Positions 16,707-25,697 of a DNA stretch of 64,000 nucleotides are shown one piece after another (the stretch's first letter is position 1; the number at the start of each line of letters is the position of its first letter). Position numbers and translations under genes: made by a program. Origin of the DNA: an uncultured Vibrio sp. (GTDB lineage: Bacteria; Pseudomonadota; Gammaproteobacteria; Enterobacterales; Vibrionaceae); assembly GCF_963675395.1 (NCBI RefSeq), contig NZ_OY776222.1, forward strand, positions 558,001-622,000. Direction: 5' to 3'. Under the pieces are notes generated by a model that worked only from the letters and a program-made list of their open reading frames with translations, did not search any database and was not told where the DNA came from.

Positions 16707-17861
16707 ATGTCTTTTGATTCTAGCAAGGTAGCTATTAACCAACTGTGTTGTGTCGTTACCTGCCAAAGTAACAAAAAACGAAGAGTTTACACCACGATAC
16801 TTACGGCGATTTACCTCGCAATTGTGTTGTTGTTTAGTGTCCGTACTGAGGCCTTTGTTGCCGATGCTTTGCAAAGACCTGCGACTAAAACCCAACTTGG
16901 TACGCATTCAGTTTTGCTAGGCGCAGACTACGCTGATAAACGTGTTGTTGTTGTCGGTGAGCGTGGGCTTATTCTTTTATCAGATGACCAAGGGAATACT
17001 TGGCAGCAAGCTGAAAGCCCCGTAAGCGTTACATTAACCGCGGTGAAGTTTTTTGATGGTCAGATTGGCTATGCTGTTGGTCACAGTGGTGTGGTATTAA
17101 AAACTGAAAATGCTGGCCAGCATTGGTCTATCGAAACGAATGGCATAGATTTCGCCAATCTGCTACTGGACCAAGCGAAGCGCACGCATGATGAAATGGC
17201 GATTGCGACAGCACAACGGTTTGTTGACGATGGACCAGACAAACCATTACTCGATTTGTTGCTTTTAGGGCCAAAACATTTGGTTGTAATCGGAGCATAT
17301 GGGCTTGCATTTGAAAGCCGTGATGGCGGTCAGACTTGGCAGTCCTGGTTTGATCGCATTGGTAACCCAATGGGCATGCATTTATACAGTATCCGTAAAG
17401 CGGGGGCGCGCATTTTACTCAGTGGTGAACAAGGCTTTATTGCTTTGTCTACTGATAACGGTCGAACTTTTCAAACCTTAACCAGCCCATACGAAGGCAG
17501 CTTTTTTACTGCTCAGTTAATTCAGCAACAAGGAATCGTGCTTGCTGGCCTACGTGGTAATGCCTTTGTTTCTCACGATAACGGTGTTCAATGGGATCAA
17601 TTAGCGGTGCCAGTACCGGCTTCAATCAGCGCTTCTACGATCACGCCTAACGGGCAGCTCCTTTTTGCGAATCAAGCGGGCATTCTGCTACGACTCAATG
17701 ATGAAAAGCTTGTTCCTGTATCCAGTAAACCTATGCCGCAACTGACGAATCTGCTCAGTCAGCATGACGATCGCTTACTGGCACTAAGTGTGCGTGGACC
17801 TATCGCGCTGTTATTAGAAGGCGATCAGCTAGAAGACGATAAATTCGGAGACGAGAAATGA
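16707..17861 (+). CDS. YCF48/BNR-repeat beta-propeller protein
   Basis: A protein of about 384 residues with an N-terminal export segment (VYTTILTAIYLAIVLLFSV) and repeated Asp-box-like blades: SDDQGNTWQQ, TENAGQHWS, SRDGGQTWQSW, STDNGRTFQ and SHDNGVQWDQ. It resembles the YCF48/HCF136 photosystem-assembly fold, here in a periplasmic protein. The start is unsure: 16614 lies in a hairpin stem, so 16707 is preferred. It overlaps the RND gene by 4 bp (ATGA), so the two products are probably partners at the inner membrane. Confidence 0.78.
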   Translation: MSFDSSKVAINQLCCVVTCQSNKKRRVYTTILTAIYLAIVLLFSVRTEAFVADALQRPATKTQLGTHSVLLGADYADKRVVVVGERGLILLSDDQGNTWQQAESPVSVTLTAVKFFDGQIGYAVGHSGVVLKTENAGQHWSIETNGIDFANLLLDQAKRTHDEMAIATAQRFVDDGPDKPLLDLLLLGPKHLVVIGAYGLAFESRDGGQTWQSWFDRIGNPMGMHLYSIRKAGARILLSGEQGFIALSTDNGRTFQTLTSPYEGSFFTAQLIQQQGIVLAGLRGNAFVSHDNGVQWDQLAVPVPASISASTITPNGQLLFANQAGILLRLNDEKLVPVSSKPMPQLTNLLSQHDDRLLALSVRGPIALLLEGDQLEDDKFGDEK

Positions 17862-20323
17862 AGCACCAATCTCAACCTAAAGTGTCGACGGAGCAGGCAT
17901 TTGATCCTAACAGCGGCTCACTGATAGAGCGCACTTTGTTTAACCATCGTTGGTTGGTCGTTGTCTTATTTGCATTAGTGACATTGGTACTAGGCTGGCA
18001 GGCGACCAAACTGAGTATCAATGCGAGCTATGAGAAGACACTGCCAACGCATCAATCTTATATCCAAAACTATTTACAGCATAAAGACAGTTTAACTGGG
18101 TTGGGTAATGCGGTACGCGTTGCCGTGGAAAGCCCAATGGGTACGATTTATGACGTCAAGTATCTGGAGGCGCTGCGTGAACTGAGTGACGAGATTTTCC
18201 TCTTGCCGGGCGTAGACCGAATGCAGATGAAATCGCTTTGGACGCCATCAACACGCTGGATTGGTGTGACTGAGTTGGGGTTAGAAGGCGGTCCGGTTAT
18301 TCCGGATAATTACGATGGCTCAGCTCAGAGCCTAGCTCAGCTCAAGGCGAACATTGACCGCTCGGGAGAAATTGGACAACTGGTCGCGGCAGATGGTGAA
18401 TCGACGGTTATATATGTGCCGCTATTTAGTAACGATGCCGATGGTAGTCCACTTGATTATCATGAAGTTGCGACTCAACTGGAAAACCTCAGAGCTAAAT
18501 ATCAACAGCAAGGCTTAATCATTCATATCACGGGCTTCTCTAAGCTGATCGGTGATCTGATTGATGGTGTGCAGAGTGTTTTATGGTTCTTCGTATTGGC
18601 AGTGGTGATTGCAACAGCGATGGTGTTTTTGTACACCCGTTGTGTTCGCTCAACCGGGCTTGTGGTATTTGCTTCGATATTAGCCGTCGTTTGGCAGCTA
18701 GGTTTGTTACCAACACTTGGCTACGCTCTCGATCCTTACTCCATTTTGGTACCGTTCCTAGTCTTCGCGATCGGTATGAGCCATGGTGCGCAAAAAATGA
18801 ATGGCATTATGCAGGATGTTGGACGTGGCTTTGATAAGCTCGTTGCCGCTCGTTTTACTTTCCGACGCCTGTTTATGGCGGGTTTAACGGCACTCCTCGC
18901 TGATGCAGTTGGTTTTGCTGTGCTGTTAATGATCGATATTAAAGTCATTCAAGAGCTCGCTATCGCAGCCTCAATTGGCGTAGCGGTACTGATTTTTACT
19001 AACTTGATTCTGTTACCGGTGCTGCTGTCATTTGTCGGTGTTAGTGAAAAAGCCGCTCAACGCAGTATCAGCCATGACTCTGTAATTGACGACCCAAGCA
19101 AAACACCGCGTCTGTGGGGGTTCTTCGACATGTTCACGCAGCGCAAGTGGGCGATTGTTGGTGTTGCATTCGGTGTTGTGCTTGGTGGATTTGGCCTCTA
19201 TGAATCGCAAAAACTAAAGATCGGCGATTTAGATCAGGGAGCCCCTGAACTCAGAGCAGACAGCCGCTATAACCAGGATGTCGCGTTTATGAATCAGCAC
19301 TATGGTGCTTCTAGTGATGTGTTCGCGGTCATGGTCACAACACCAGATGGCCAATGCTCTCAATACGAAACACTGAAGAAAGTGGATGATCTGGAGTGGC
19401 AATTGCGCCAACTCCCGGGAGTGGAATCGACGAAATCACTGTCGTTGCTGTCTCGTCGTGTGCTGTCTGGGTTAAATGAAGGTAACCCGAAATGGTATGA
19501 GTTTTTACCCAACCAAAGCATGCTTAACTACATTACTGCGGGTGCTCCGCGAGGTCTATATAACAATAGCTGTAATCTGTTAACCGTGTATGCCTACCTG
19601 AGTGATCACAAGGCTGACACTTTGACGAGCCTGGTTAATCTGGTTACACAGTTTGCTGCTGAAAATGATACGCCTGACGTGAAGTTTCTTATGGCGGCAG
19701 GCAGCTCTGGTTATCAGGCCTCGACGAATATTGTTGTGAAAGATGCTTGGTACAAGATGCTGTTTATGGTGTACGCCGCTGTTGCAGTCTTGTCTTTGAT
19801 TACCTTCCGCTCTTTGCGTGCTGTTGTTGTCGCATTAGTACCCTTGATGCTGACTTCTGTATTAGCCGAAGCTTTGATGGTCAACTTGAACATGGGCGTT
19901 AAAGTCGCGACCTTACCAGTTATCGCACTCGGCGTGGGGATTGGTATTGACTACGCGCTTTATATTTTATCAATAACACTCGTTGAGCTGCGCAAAGGCG
20001 CGTCTCTTTCTCAGGCCTACTTAAGAGCACTTAACTTTACTGGCAGAGTGGTGATGTTAACAGGCTTTACGTTATCGATAGGGGTCATCACTTGGGTAGC
20101 AAGTCCAATTAAATTTCAAGCGGATATGGGCTTACTTCTCGCCTTTATGTTCCTCTGGAACATGTTGGGCACCCTTATTGGGCTACCTTCTTTAGCATAT
20201 TTTTTGCTCAAACCACAAGCACAAAAATCAGCGGTACAAAGTGAGAACAACGAGCAGAGTCACCCGGAAGACTCTGCGGAGAAGAAAGCCTCTTTGTCTC
20301 ATTTCACAACAGTTTTTAAATAG
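17858..20323 (+). CDS. MMPL/RND superfamily transporter
   Basis: An 821-residue inner-membrane protein with the RND layout: one membrane helix at about 30-50, a large periplasmic loop, five helices (about 235-395), then a second copy of the same pattern (helix near 430, loop, helices 640-785). The second half contains GVGIGIDYALYILS, where the Asp fits a proton-relay position. It belongs to the HAE3/MMPL group that moves lipids, hopanoids or other hydrophobic molecules. No membrane-fusion gene is adjacent, so the YCF48, DUF1329 and DUF1302 proteins are the likely partners. Direction of transport is unknown. Confidence 0.85.
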   Translation: MKHQSQPKVSTEQAFDPNSGSLIERTLFNHRWLVVVLFALVTLVLGWQATKLSINASYEKTLPTHQSYIQNYLQHKDSLTGLGNAVRVAVESPMGTIYDVKYLEALRELSDEIFLLPGVDRMQMKSLWTPSTRWIGVTELGLEGGPVIPDNYDGSAQSLAQLKANIDRSGEIGQLVAADGESTVIYVPLFSNDADGSPLDYHEVATQLENLRAKYQQQGLIIHITGFSKLIGDLIDGVQSVLWFFVLAVVIATAMVFLYTRCVRSTGLVVFASILAVVWQLGLLPTLGYALDPYSILVPFLVFAIGMSHGAQKMNGIMQDVGRGFDKLVAARFTFRRLFMAGLTALLADAVGFAVLLMIDIKVIQELAIAASIGVAVLIFTNLILLPVLLSFVGVSEKAAQRSISHDSVIDDPSKTPRLWGFFDMFTQRKWAIVGVAFGVVLGGFGLYESQKLKIGDLDQGAPELRADSRYNQDVAFMNQHYGASSDVFAVMVTTPDGQCSQYETLKKVDDLEWQLRQLPGVESTKSLSLLSRRVLSGLNEGNPKWYEFLPNQSMLNYITAGAPRGLYNNSCNLLTVYAYLSDHKADTLTSLVNLVTQFAAENDTPDVKFLMAAGSSGYQASTNIVVKDAWYKMLFMVYAAVAVLSLITFRSLRAVVVALVPLMLTSVLAEALMVNLNMGVKVATLPVIALGVGIGIDYALYILSITLVELRKGASLSQAYLRALNFTGRVVMLTGFTLSIGVITWVASPIKFQADMGLLLAFMFLWNMLGTLIGLPSLAYFLLKPQAQKSAVQSENNEQSHPEDSAEKKASLSHFTTVFK

Positions 20324-20448
20324 ATAGTCAGACCCGATGAGATTAAGCATTCAAAGCCACTCGCTCTGCAACAAAGGCTGAATGATGGTGTTTTAAGTGA
20401 ATGCTTTTAAACGAATGGGAAGAATAACAAGGAAAGGGAGTAATCAAT

Positions 20449-21579
20449 ATGACGGTAGTGAATAGAGTACTTGTCGTTGGCGGAGGGTTCTCTGGAATGG
20501 CTGCTGCAATCCAAATGAGCCGTAATGGCATTGAAGTTGATTTGGTAGAAGTCGATCCTGATTGGTGTCCGTTGGGAGCGGGAATCACCGTCAATGGTGC
20601 AACGCTAAGGGCGCTGGATGAGTTAGGCCTGTATCAAGAAGTGGTAGAGCAAGGCTGTATTAGTGATGGATTAGAAATTTACACCAGTAATGGAAACCTG
20701 CTCGTTCAGTTACCTACACCGTCTCCGCAGGGGAGCTCTGTTGCTGGAACGGCTGGGATATTCCGGCCTACGTTGGCAAAGATCATGGCGACAGCGACTC
20801 GAGAGTCTGGTGTGAATGTTCGTTTAGGTTGTTCCTATACAGACATAGAGCAGTTAGAGAATCGTGTGGCCGTTCGCTTTACCGATGGTAGTCAGAATGA
20901 ATATGACCTAGTCGTTGGTGCTGATGGCGTACATTCTCATTTGCGTGAACGCTTTTTCCCTGAAGTGGATAGCCCTGAATATATTGGACAAGGAGTGTGG
21001 CGCGCGATAGTGCCACGACCTGAGCGCATCGAACGAGTCTGCATGTGGCTGGGCGAACACCTTAAGCTGGGGGTTAACCCGGTTTCTGATACTCATATGT
21101 ACATGTTTATCACTGAAGACCGCCCGACAAAAGAATTTATCGATCCGACCACTTGGCCTCAAGTGTGTGCTGATTTGATGAAACAATTTAGTGATCCTTT
21201 TATTGAGTCTTTGATTCCGCATGTGTTTGAAGAAAGCGCCAATATTGATTACCGACCATTGGCCAACCTTATTGTGCCGGCACCATGGAATCGTGGTCGC
21301 TTGGTACTGATTGGAGACACAGTTGCCGCTACGTCACCTCACTTAGCGTCGGGAGCTGGGATTGGTATAGAAAGCGGACTCGTTTTAGCTCAAGAGTTAA
21401 CGATGGAGCAGACTTTGCAGGAAGCTCTAAATCGTTTCCATGAACGTCGTTGGGAGCGCTGCCGCATGGTTGTCGATAATTCAGCTCGACTATGTCGAAT
21501 TGAGATTGAGGGTGGTGACAAAGAAGAGCACTCGCGCATTACCCGCGAATCACTCTTTCTACTAAGTCAACCAATCTAA
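20449..21579 (+). CDS. FAD-dependent aromatic monooxygenase, group A
   Basis: A 376-residue flavoprotein with the three fingerprints of PHBH-type hydroxylases: GGGFSGMAAA (residues 11-20), VVGADGVHSHLR (near 160), and LIGDTVAATSPHLASGAGIGIESG (near 285, read in parts). It uses NAD(P)H and oxygen to hydroxylate an aromatic ring, often giving the diol needed by a ring-cleavage enzyme such as the VOC protein upstream. GGGAG lies eight bases before the ATG. Salicylate- or hydroxybenzoate-type substrates are typical; none can be assigned. Confidence 0.85.
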   Translation: MTVVNRVLVVGGGFSGMAAAIQMSRNGIEVDLVEVDPDWCPLGAGITVNGATLRALDELGLYQEVVEQGCISDGLEIYTSNGNLLVQLPTPSPQGSSVAGTAGIFRPTLAKIMATATRESGVNVRLGCSYTDIEQLENRVAVRFTDGSQNEYDLVVGADGVHSHLRERFFPEVDSPEYIGQGVWRAIVPRPERIERVCMWLGEHLKLGVNPVSDTHMYMFITEDRPTKEFIDPTTWPQVCADLMKQFSDPFIESLIPHVFEESANIDYRPLANLIVPAPWNRGRLVLIGDTVAATSPHLASGAGIGIESGLVLAQELTMEQTLQEALNRFHERRWERCRMVVDNSARLCRIEIEGGDKEEHSRITRESLFLLSQPI

Positions 21580-21634
21580 TAATAAAAACAGTGTATTAAC
21601 CAATAACCAATAACAAAGAACTTAAGGAATAAGT

Positions 21635-22219
21635 ATGAGTTTAACTGATATACATCGCGTCGTGACTGGCCATGATGAAAATGGCAATGCAATCATTACT
21701 CACAATGGTCCACTATCAACACTAATGGATATGGAAGCTATTCCAGGAACTCGCTTCCACGAGATTTGGAATACCAGTACGACGCCTGCTCGAATTGATA
21801 ATAGTGATGATCCAACGATAGGTCCGGTAACGTTGCCGCCACCAAAAAACGGTACTCGTATACGCTTTGTGGATATTCCGCCTGACACAACTGAGCTTCT
21901 GAAAAATGGCCATGAAAGAATGAAGGGTATGTTCGAAAGCGTTGGTGATAATCACGCTTCAACGGTAAAGAAAAACTCTCCACATCCACTTATGCACCGT
22001 ACCCAGTCTATTGACTACGGTATTGTCATTGAAGGGGAACTCACGCTGATCGTCGATGACGGTGAAGTAGATCTGAAGCCGGGTAGTGTTGTGGTTCAGC
22101 GTGGTACAAACCATGCGTGGGCCAACCGTACAGACAAAATGTGCCGCATATTATTTATTTTGGTTGATGGCGAATATGAACCTGAGATTGCACGTGCAAT
22201 AGCAACCCACGACGAATAA
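21635..22219 (+). CDS. Cupin domain protein
   Basis: A 194-residue protein whose C-terminal half is a cupin barrel: MHRTQSIDYGIVIEGELTLIVDDGE and KPGSVVVQRGTNHAWANRT (seen in parts). Metal ligands are incomplete relative to classical cupins: the first motif offers one His before IDYG and a Glu, and the second a His in NHAW. It may be an isomerase, a lactonase-like enzyme or a small-molecule binder rather than a dioxygenase. Homologues often sit next to FAD monooxygenases of aromatic catabolism. AAGGAATA precedes the ATG. Confidence 0.78.
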   Translation: MSLTDIHRVVTGHDENGNAIITHNGPLSTLMDMEAIPGTRFHEIWNTSTTPARIDNSDDPTIGPVTLPPPKNGTRIRFVDIPPDTTELLKNGHERMKGMFESVGDNHASTVKKNSPHPLMHRTQSIDYGIVIEGELTLIVDDGEVDLKPGSVVVQRGTNHAWANRTDKMCRILFILVDGEYEPEIARAIATHDE

Positions 22220-22286
22220 CCCGGATATCATAACGATAAAGTCGGATACTGATTTGGCTTTATCGTTACATTCATTGGAGAACAAA

Positions 22287-23273
22287 ATGAAGTTTGCGAC
22301 TTTAGCTGACGGAAGTGTCGACGGTAGCTTGCTACTGGTATCAAAAAATTTATCTCTAGCGGTCAGTGTGACTCATATTGCCCCAAATTTATTGACGGTG
22401 GTGCAAAACTGGAATCAGTATCAGCCACATTTAGAAGCTATGTATCAGCAGCTCAATGACGGTCTACTTCCGTTAGCCTTTACTTTCAACCCTGCTCAAT
22501 GTGCAGCGCCAATGCCGCGCAGTCCTCAATGGTTAGATGCGTCTGCCTTTTTAAACCACGCTAAATTAATGGAGCAAGCGTTTAATACTAAACCTATCGC
22601 TGATATGGACACCATCCCTGTGATGTATCAGGGGGCAAGCGATGATTTCTTGGGACCCCATACGGATGTCATGATGGTATCTGAAGATGATGGGATCGAC
22701 TTTGAAGGTGAGTTTGGCGTCATTGTGGATGAAGTCGCAATGGCAGCATCCAGTGAGGAAGCCGAAAAGCACATTCGTTTGATTGTACAAATCAATGATT
22801 GGAGTTTACGAGCACTAGGCCCAAGAGAAATGGCAACGGGTTTTGGCTTTTTACAGGCAAAGCCTTCTTCAAGCTTTGCGCCAATTGCCGTTACGCCAGA
22901 TGAATTGGGTGATGCGTGGCAGGATGGCAGAGTGAAAATGCACCTAGCCGTTGAATGGAATGGCACACGATTTGGTGCACCTCACGGACAAGAGATGAAT
23001 TTTTCCTTTGGCCAATTGATTGCTCATGCAGCTCGTAGCCGAAAGTTAACCGCCGGCAGTATTGTCGGTTCTGGAACGGTATCAAACAGTGCGCGAAGCG
23101 CTGGTTCGGCATGTATTGCAGAGAGGCGTGTGATCGAGATGATAGATCAGGGAGAATGTACCACTTCATTTATGCGGTTTGGTGATACAGTGCGCATGCA
23201 GGCTAAGTATGATGACGGCCATGATGGTCCGTTTGGCATCATTGAGCAGCAAGTTGTTGCTGTGTCTTCTTAA
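22287..23273 (+). CDS. Fumarylacetoacetate hydrolase family protein
   Basis: The 328-residue protein has the FAH fold: DFEGEFGVIVDEVAM provides the Glu metal ligands, INDWSLR and FLQAKPSSSFAP the active-site loop, and GSIVGSGTVSN the C-terminal core. FAH-family enzymes hydrolyse C-C bonds in acylpyruvates or hydrate and decarboxylate ring-fission products. It would act after ring cleavage in this operon. The start at 22287 is chosen for TTGGAGAAC ahead of it. Confidence 0.85.
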   Translation: MKFATLADGSVDGSLLLVSKNLSLAVSVTHIAPNLLTVVQNWNQYQPHLEAMYQQLNDGLLPLAFTFNPAQCAAPMPRSPQWLDASAFLNHAKLMEQAFNTKPIADMDTIPVMYQGASDDFLGPHTDVMMVSEDDGIDFEGEFGVIVDEVAMAASSEEAEKHIRLIVQINDWSLRALGPREMATGFGFLQAKPSSSFAPIAVTPDELGDAWQDGRVKMHLAVEWNGTRFGAPHGQEMNFSFGQLIAHAARSRKLTAGSIVGSGTVSNSARSAGSACIAERRVIEMIDQGECTTSFMRFGDTVRMQAKYDDGHDGPFGIIEQQVVAVSS

Positions 23274-23359
23274 ATAAGCCTTGCTCAATCTGTCGCAGGA
23301 TAGCGTCAGTTAATCTCAACACAATACAAGAAAAGATAGTAAGTCAGCAGGGAGAAGCA

Positions 23360-24679
23360 ATGTCGTCAGGGAATATTAAAGTCGTCGATGTTACGGCTGA
23401 GGAATATCACCATAAACTAATTAACCGCGCTAAATTGGTTGAACCCAAAATGCAGTTCAGCCAAACCGACAGCAGTGGTATCCGTAGTTTTCATACCATG
23501 CTTAAACCAAGTGGTGCTCAATGTAATCTCGATTGCTCTTACTGTTTTTATCTACACAAAGAAGATTTATTTGCCCAACCTAAACGCCCGCGTATGAGTG
23601 ACGAAATACTGGAACAACATATTCGCCAGTATATTGAAGCCAATACGGGCGAGCAGGTGGTGTTTACTTGGCAAGGTGGTGAGCCAACTTTGATGGGGTT
23701 AAATTTCTTCAAAAAAGTGGTCTCTTTACAAGATAAATACCAGAAGCCGGGGCAGGCTGTTTTTAACGATTTACAGACCAACGGCACTTTGCTGAACGAT
23801 CAATGGTGTGAGTTTTTAGCTCGTCACCATTTCTTGGTTGGTCTGTCAATTGATGGTCCAGAAGAATTCCATAACCGCCATCGTTTTACAAAAAATGGTA
23901 ACCCTAGCTTCCATTCTGTGATGAAAGCGGTCAATTTACTGCATCAGCATAATGTGGAATTTAACGCATTGTGCGTGGTAAATCGAGATAACGTTCAGTT
24001 TCCTTTGGAGGTTTATCGTTTCATTCGCGATGAAGTCAGGCCAGCTATTATTCAGTTTATACCTGCAGTGGAACCCAATAACTTTACTGATATTGCACCG
24101 GGATTTTGGCCTGAAGAGGCTTATCCGCAGGTTGGTGGTACTGGCTATCAACCGGGTGAACCAAATTCTGTCGTAACGGATTGGAGTGTGCCCGCAAAAC
24201 TGTGGGGCGTCTTTCTTTCTGCCGTTTGGCAGGAGTGGAGCAAGAACGATTTTGGTCAGGTGTTTGTAGATCAGTTTGAGAATATTATTTCAATAATGTT
24301 TGGCCACGGTGCTCAGAAATGTGTGAATGCCCAGCAGTGTGGTGGGGCCGTAGCATTAGAACATAACGGTGATATTTTTAGTTGTGATCATTTCGTCTAC
24401 CCGGAATACAAGTTAGGCAATATAGCAAATATACACCAGGCGGACGCCGTATTCTCTCCTCAGCAAGTGGCATTTGGTTCTCATAAATATCAATCGCTGC
24501 CGAAATATTGTCGTGAGTGTTACTTTTTAGAAATGTGTTGGGGGGAGTGCCCTAAAAATCGTTTACTAAAAACGCCGGAGGGAGAAACGGGTCTAAATTA
24601 TTTATGTGAAGGAATGAAAATATTTTACTCTAATGCCCTTAATAGTCTTCCTGTATTAAAAAATAGGCTGAATTTATAA
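23360..24679 (+). CDS. Anaerobic sulfatase-maturating enzyme, radical SAM/SPASM
   Basis: A 439-residue radical SAM enzyme. C55-x3-C59-x2-C62 (CNLDCSYC) binds the SAM cluster. A C-terminal SPASM domain with CVNAQQCGG, CDHFVYPEY and CRECYFLEMCWGECPKNR binds two further clusters. This is the anSME family (AtsB, ChuR), which turns the active-site Ser or Cys of a sulfatase into formylglycine in the cytoplasm before export. Its target here is almost certainly the Ser-type sulfatase at 7852, about 13.5 kb away in the same island. GGGAGAAGC precedes the ATG. Confidence 0.92.
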   Translation: MSSGNIKVVDVTAEEYHHKLINRAKLVEPKMQFSQTDSSGIRSFHTMLKPSGAQCNLDCSYCFYLHKEDLFAQPKRPRMSDEILEQHIRQYIEANTGEQVVFTWQGGEPTLMGLNFFKKVVSLQDKYQKPGQAVFNDLQTNGTLLNDQWCEFLARHHFLVGLSIDGPEEFHNRHRFTKNGNPSFHSVMKAVNLLHQHNVEFNALCVVNRDNVQFPLEVYRFIRDEVRPAIIQFIPAVEPNNFTDIAPGFWPEEAYPQVGGTGYQPGEPNSVVTDWSVPAKLWGVFLSAVWQEWSKNDFGQVFVDQFENIISIMFGHGAQKCVNAQQCGGAVALEHNGDIFSCDHFVYPEYKLGNIANIHQADAVFSPQQVAFGSHKYQSLPKYCRECYFLEMCWGECPKNRLLKTPEGETGLNYLCEGMKIFYSNALNSLPVLKNRLNL

Positions 24680-24783
24680 ATTAAACCAGTTTAGTTTTTC
24701 TTCTCTAATTACTATTTAGGTACAGAAGCCTTCTGTATCTAAGCCGTGCGATAAATTGTACCTGTTACATATGGAGTATATAA

Positions 24784-25245
24784 ATGGAATCGGAATCTTA
24801 TGTAAAAAAGGAATCATTACTTAGCTTTGTTATTAACTCTGTTCTGAGTTTATTGTTTCTGTATTTAGTTTTTTATCCGGTAGAGAATTTACCAGTGTGG
24901 GGTGTCGATGGGTTACTTCTAGACTCGATGATACAAGGCTTTGCTATTGGCTTGATGGCATCATTAGTGCCGACATTGATTACCTCAAAACGTGTTGCTG
25001 TTGGAAAGCTCAATGGGTTTAAAATGAGAGACAATTGGTTGTCACGCCATTATATTATCGCTAGTTTATTATTTGCCTTGCTATCAGCGTTACTCAGTCT
25101 GATGATAAATTTTGGTGGGTTTCTATTATTAGATATTAACTCAGTGTCATTTAACTCCGCTTTATTATTTAAAGTCATCTTTGGCGGGGTGTTAGGTGCG
25201 CTTGTTACCTATAAGTCTTTACCGATAGTAAAAATTAAGTCTTAG
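24784..25245 (+). CDS. Small four-helix membrane protein, unknown function
   Basis: A 153-residue hydrophobic protein with about four membrane helices (17-37, 50-66, 90-110, 125-142) and charged ends. I do not recognise the family. It follows the sulfatase maturase by 104 bp on the same strand with a weak GGAG-like site (ATGGAGTATATAA) and may close the catabolic operon or be a separate unit. AT content is higher than in the operon genes. Confidence 0.65.
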   Translation: MESESYVKKESLLSFVINSVLSLLFLYLVFYPVENLPVWGVDGLLLDSMIQGFAIGLMASLVPTLITSKRVAVGKLNGFKMRDNWLSRHYIIASLLFALLSALLSLMINFGGFLLLDINSVSFNSALLFKVIFGGVLGALVTYKSLPIVKIKS

Positions 25246-25697
25246 CGAAATTTCATTCCGATGATATTCTATTAAACTTTAAGAAAATATTGGATTATAA
25301 ATTCAATGTTAGGTTGAAATGTTTAACGTTAAAACAGGAATTAAACATCGAGTACTATAGGGTGGATAAACTCAGTTTCTAAAAGTTAGGCGGTAGGTAT
25401 CCTTTCAATATAAACAATAAAAGCAGACCCCATATATAACGGGGTCTTCGTTGGCTTATATTACTAGCTGTATAAAGTTCGCTTAAGTGCGAGCTCCACA
25501 CTACGTATCTGTGCAAGACCCTTAAGGCGGCCAAGGCTTGGTATGCCTGAAACTCAGTATGTTACTTAAGGATTGCTCAATTTTCGCGCAGTTTGGTTTT
25601 CTGTGCGTATTACGCAACAAAGCCGTGAACGTTTAAATGAAGACTTAAACGAATCATTAAATGATGGTGAAGATTGTGGTAACGCAGCCAATAAGAG
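25246..25697. other. 452-bp intergenic region with a hairpin and a small orphan frame
   Basis: It holds a hairpin (AGACCCC with GGGGTCT, about 25424-25447) that may end the island transcript. A 43-codon plus-strand frame (25570-25701) ends inside the 3' end of the LysR gene, reads SRERLNEDLNESLNDGED and has no good start signal. I could not assign it. Nothing else is recognisable. Confidence 0.45.
25424..25447 (+). terminator. Hairpin downstream of the catabolic island
   Basis: AGACCCC and GGGGTCT flank an AT-rich loop in the gap after the small membrane protein gene, followed by TCGTTGG. The stem is GC-rich but the T-run is poor. Confidence 0.4.
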
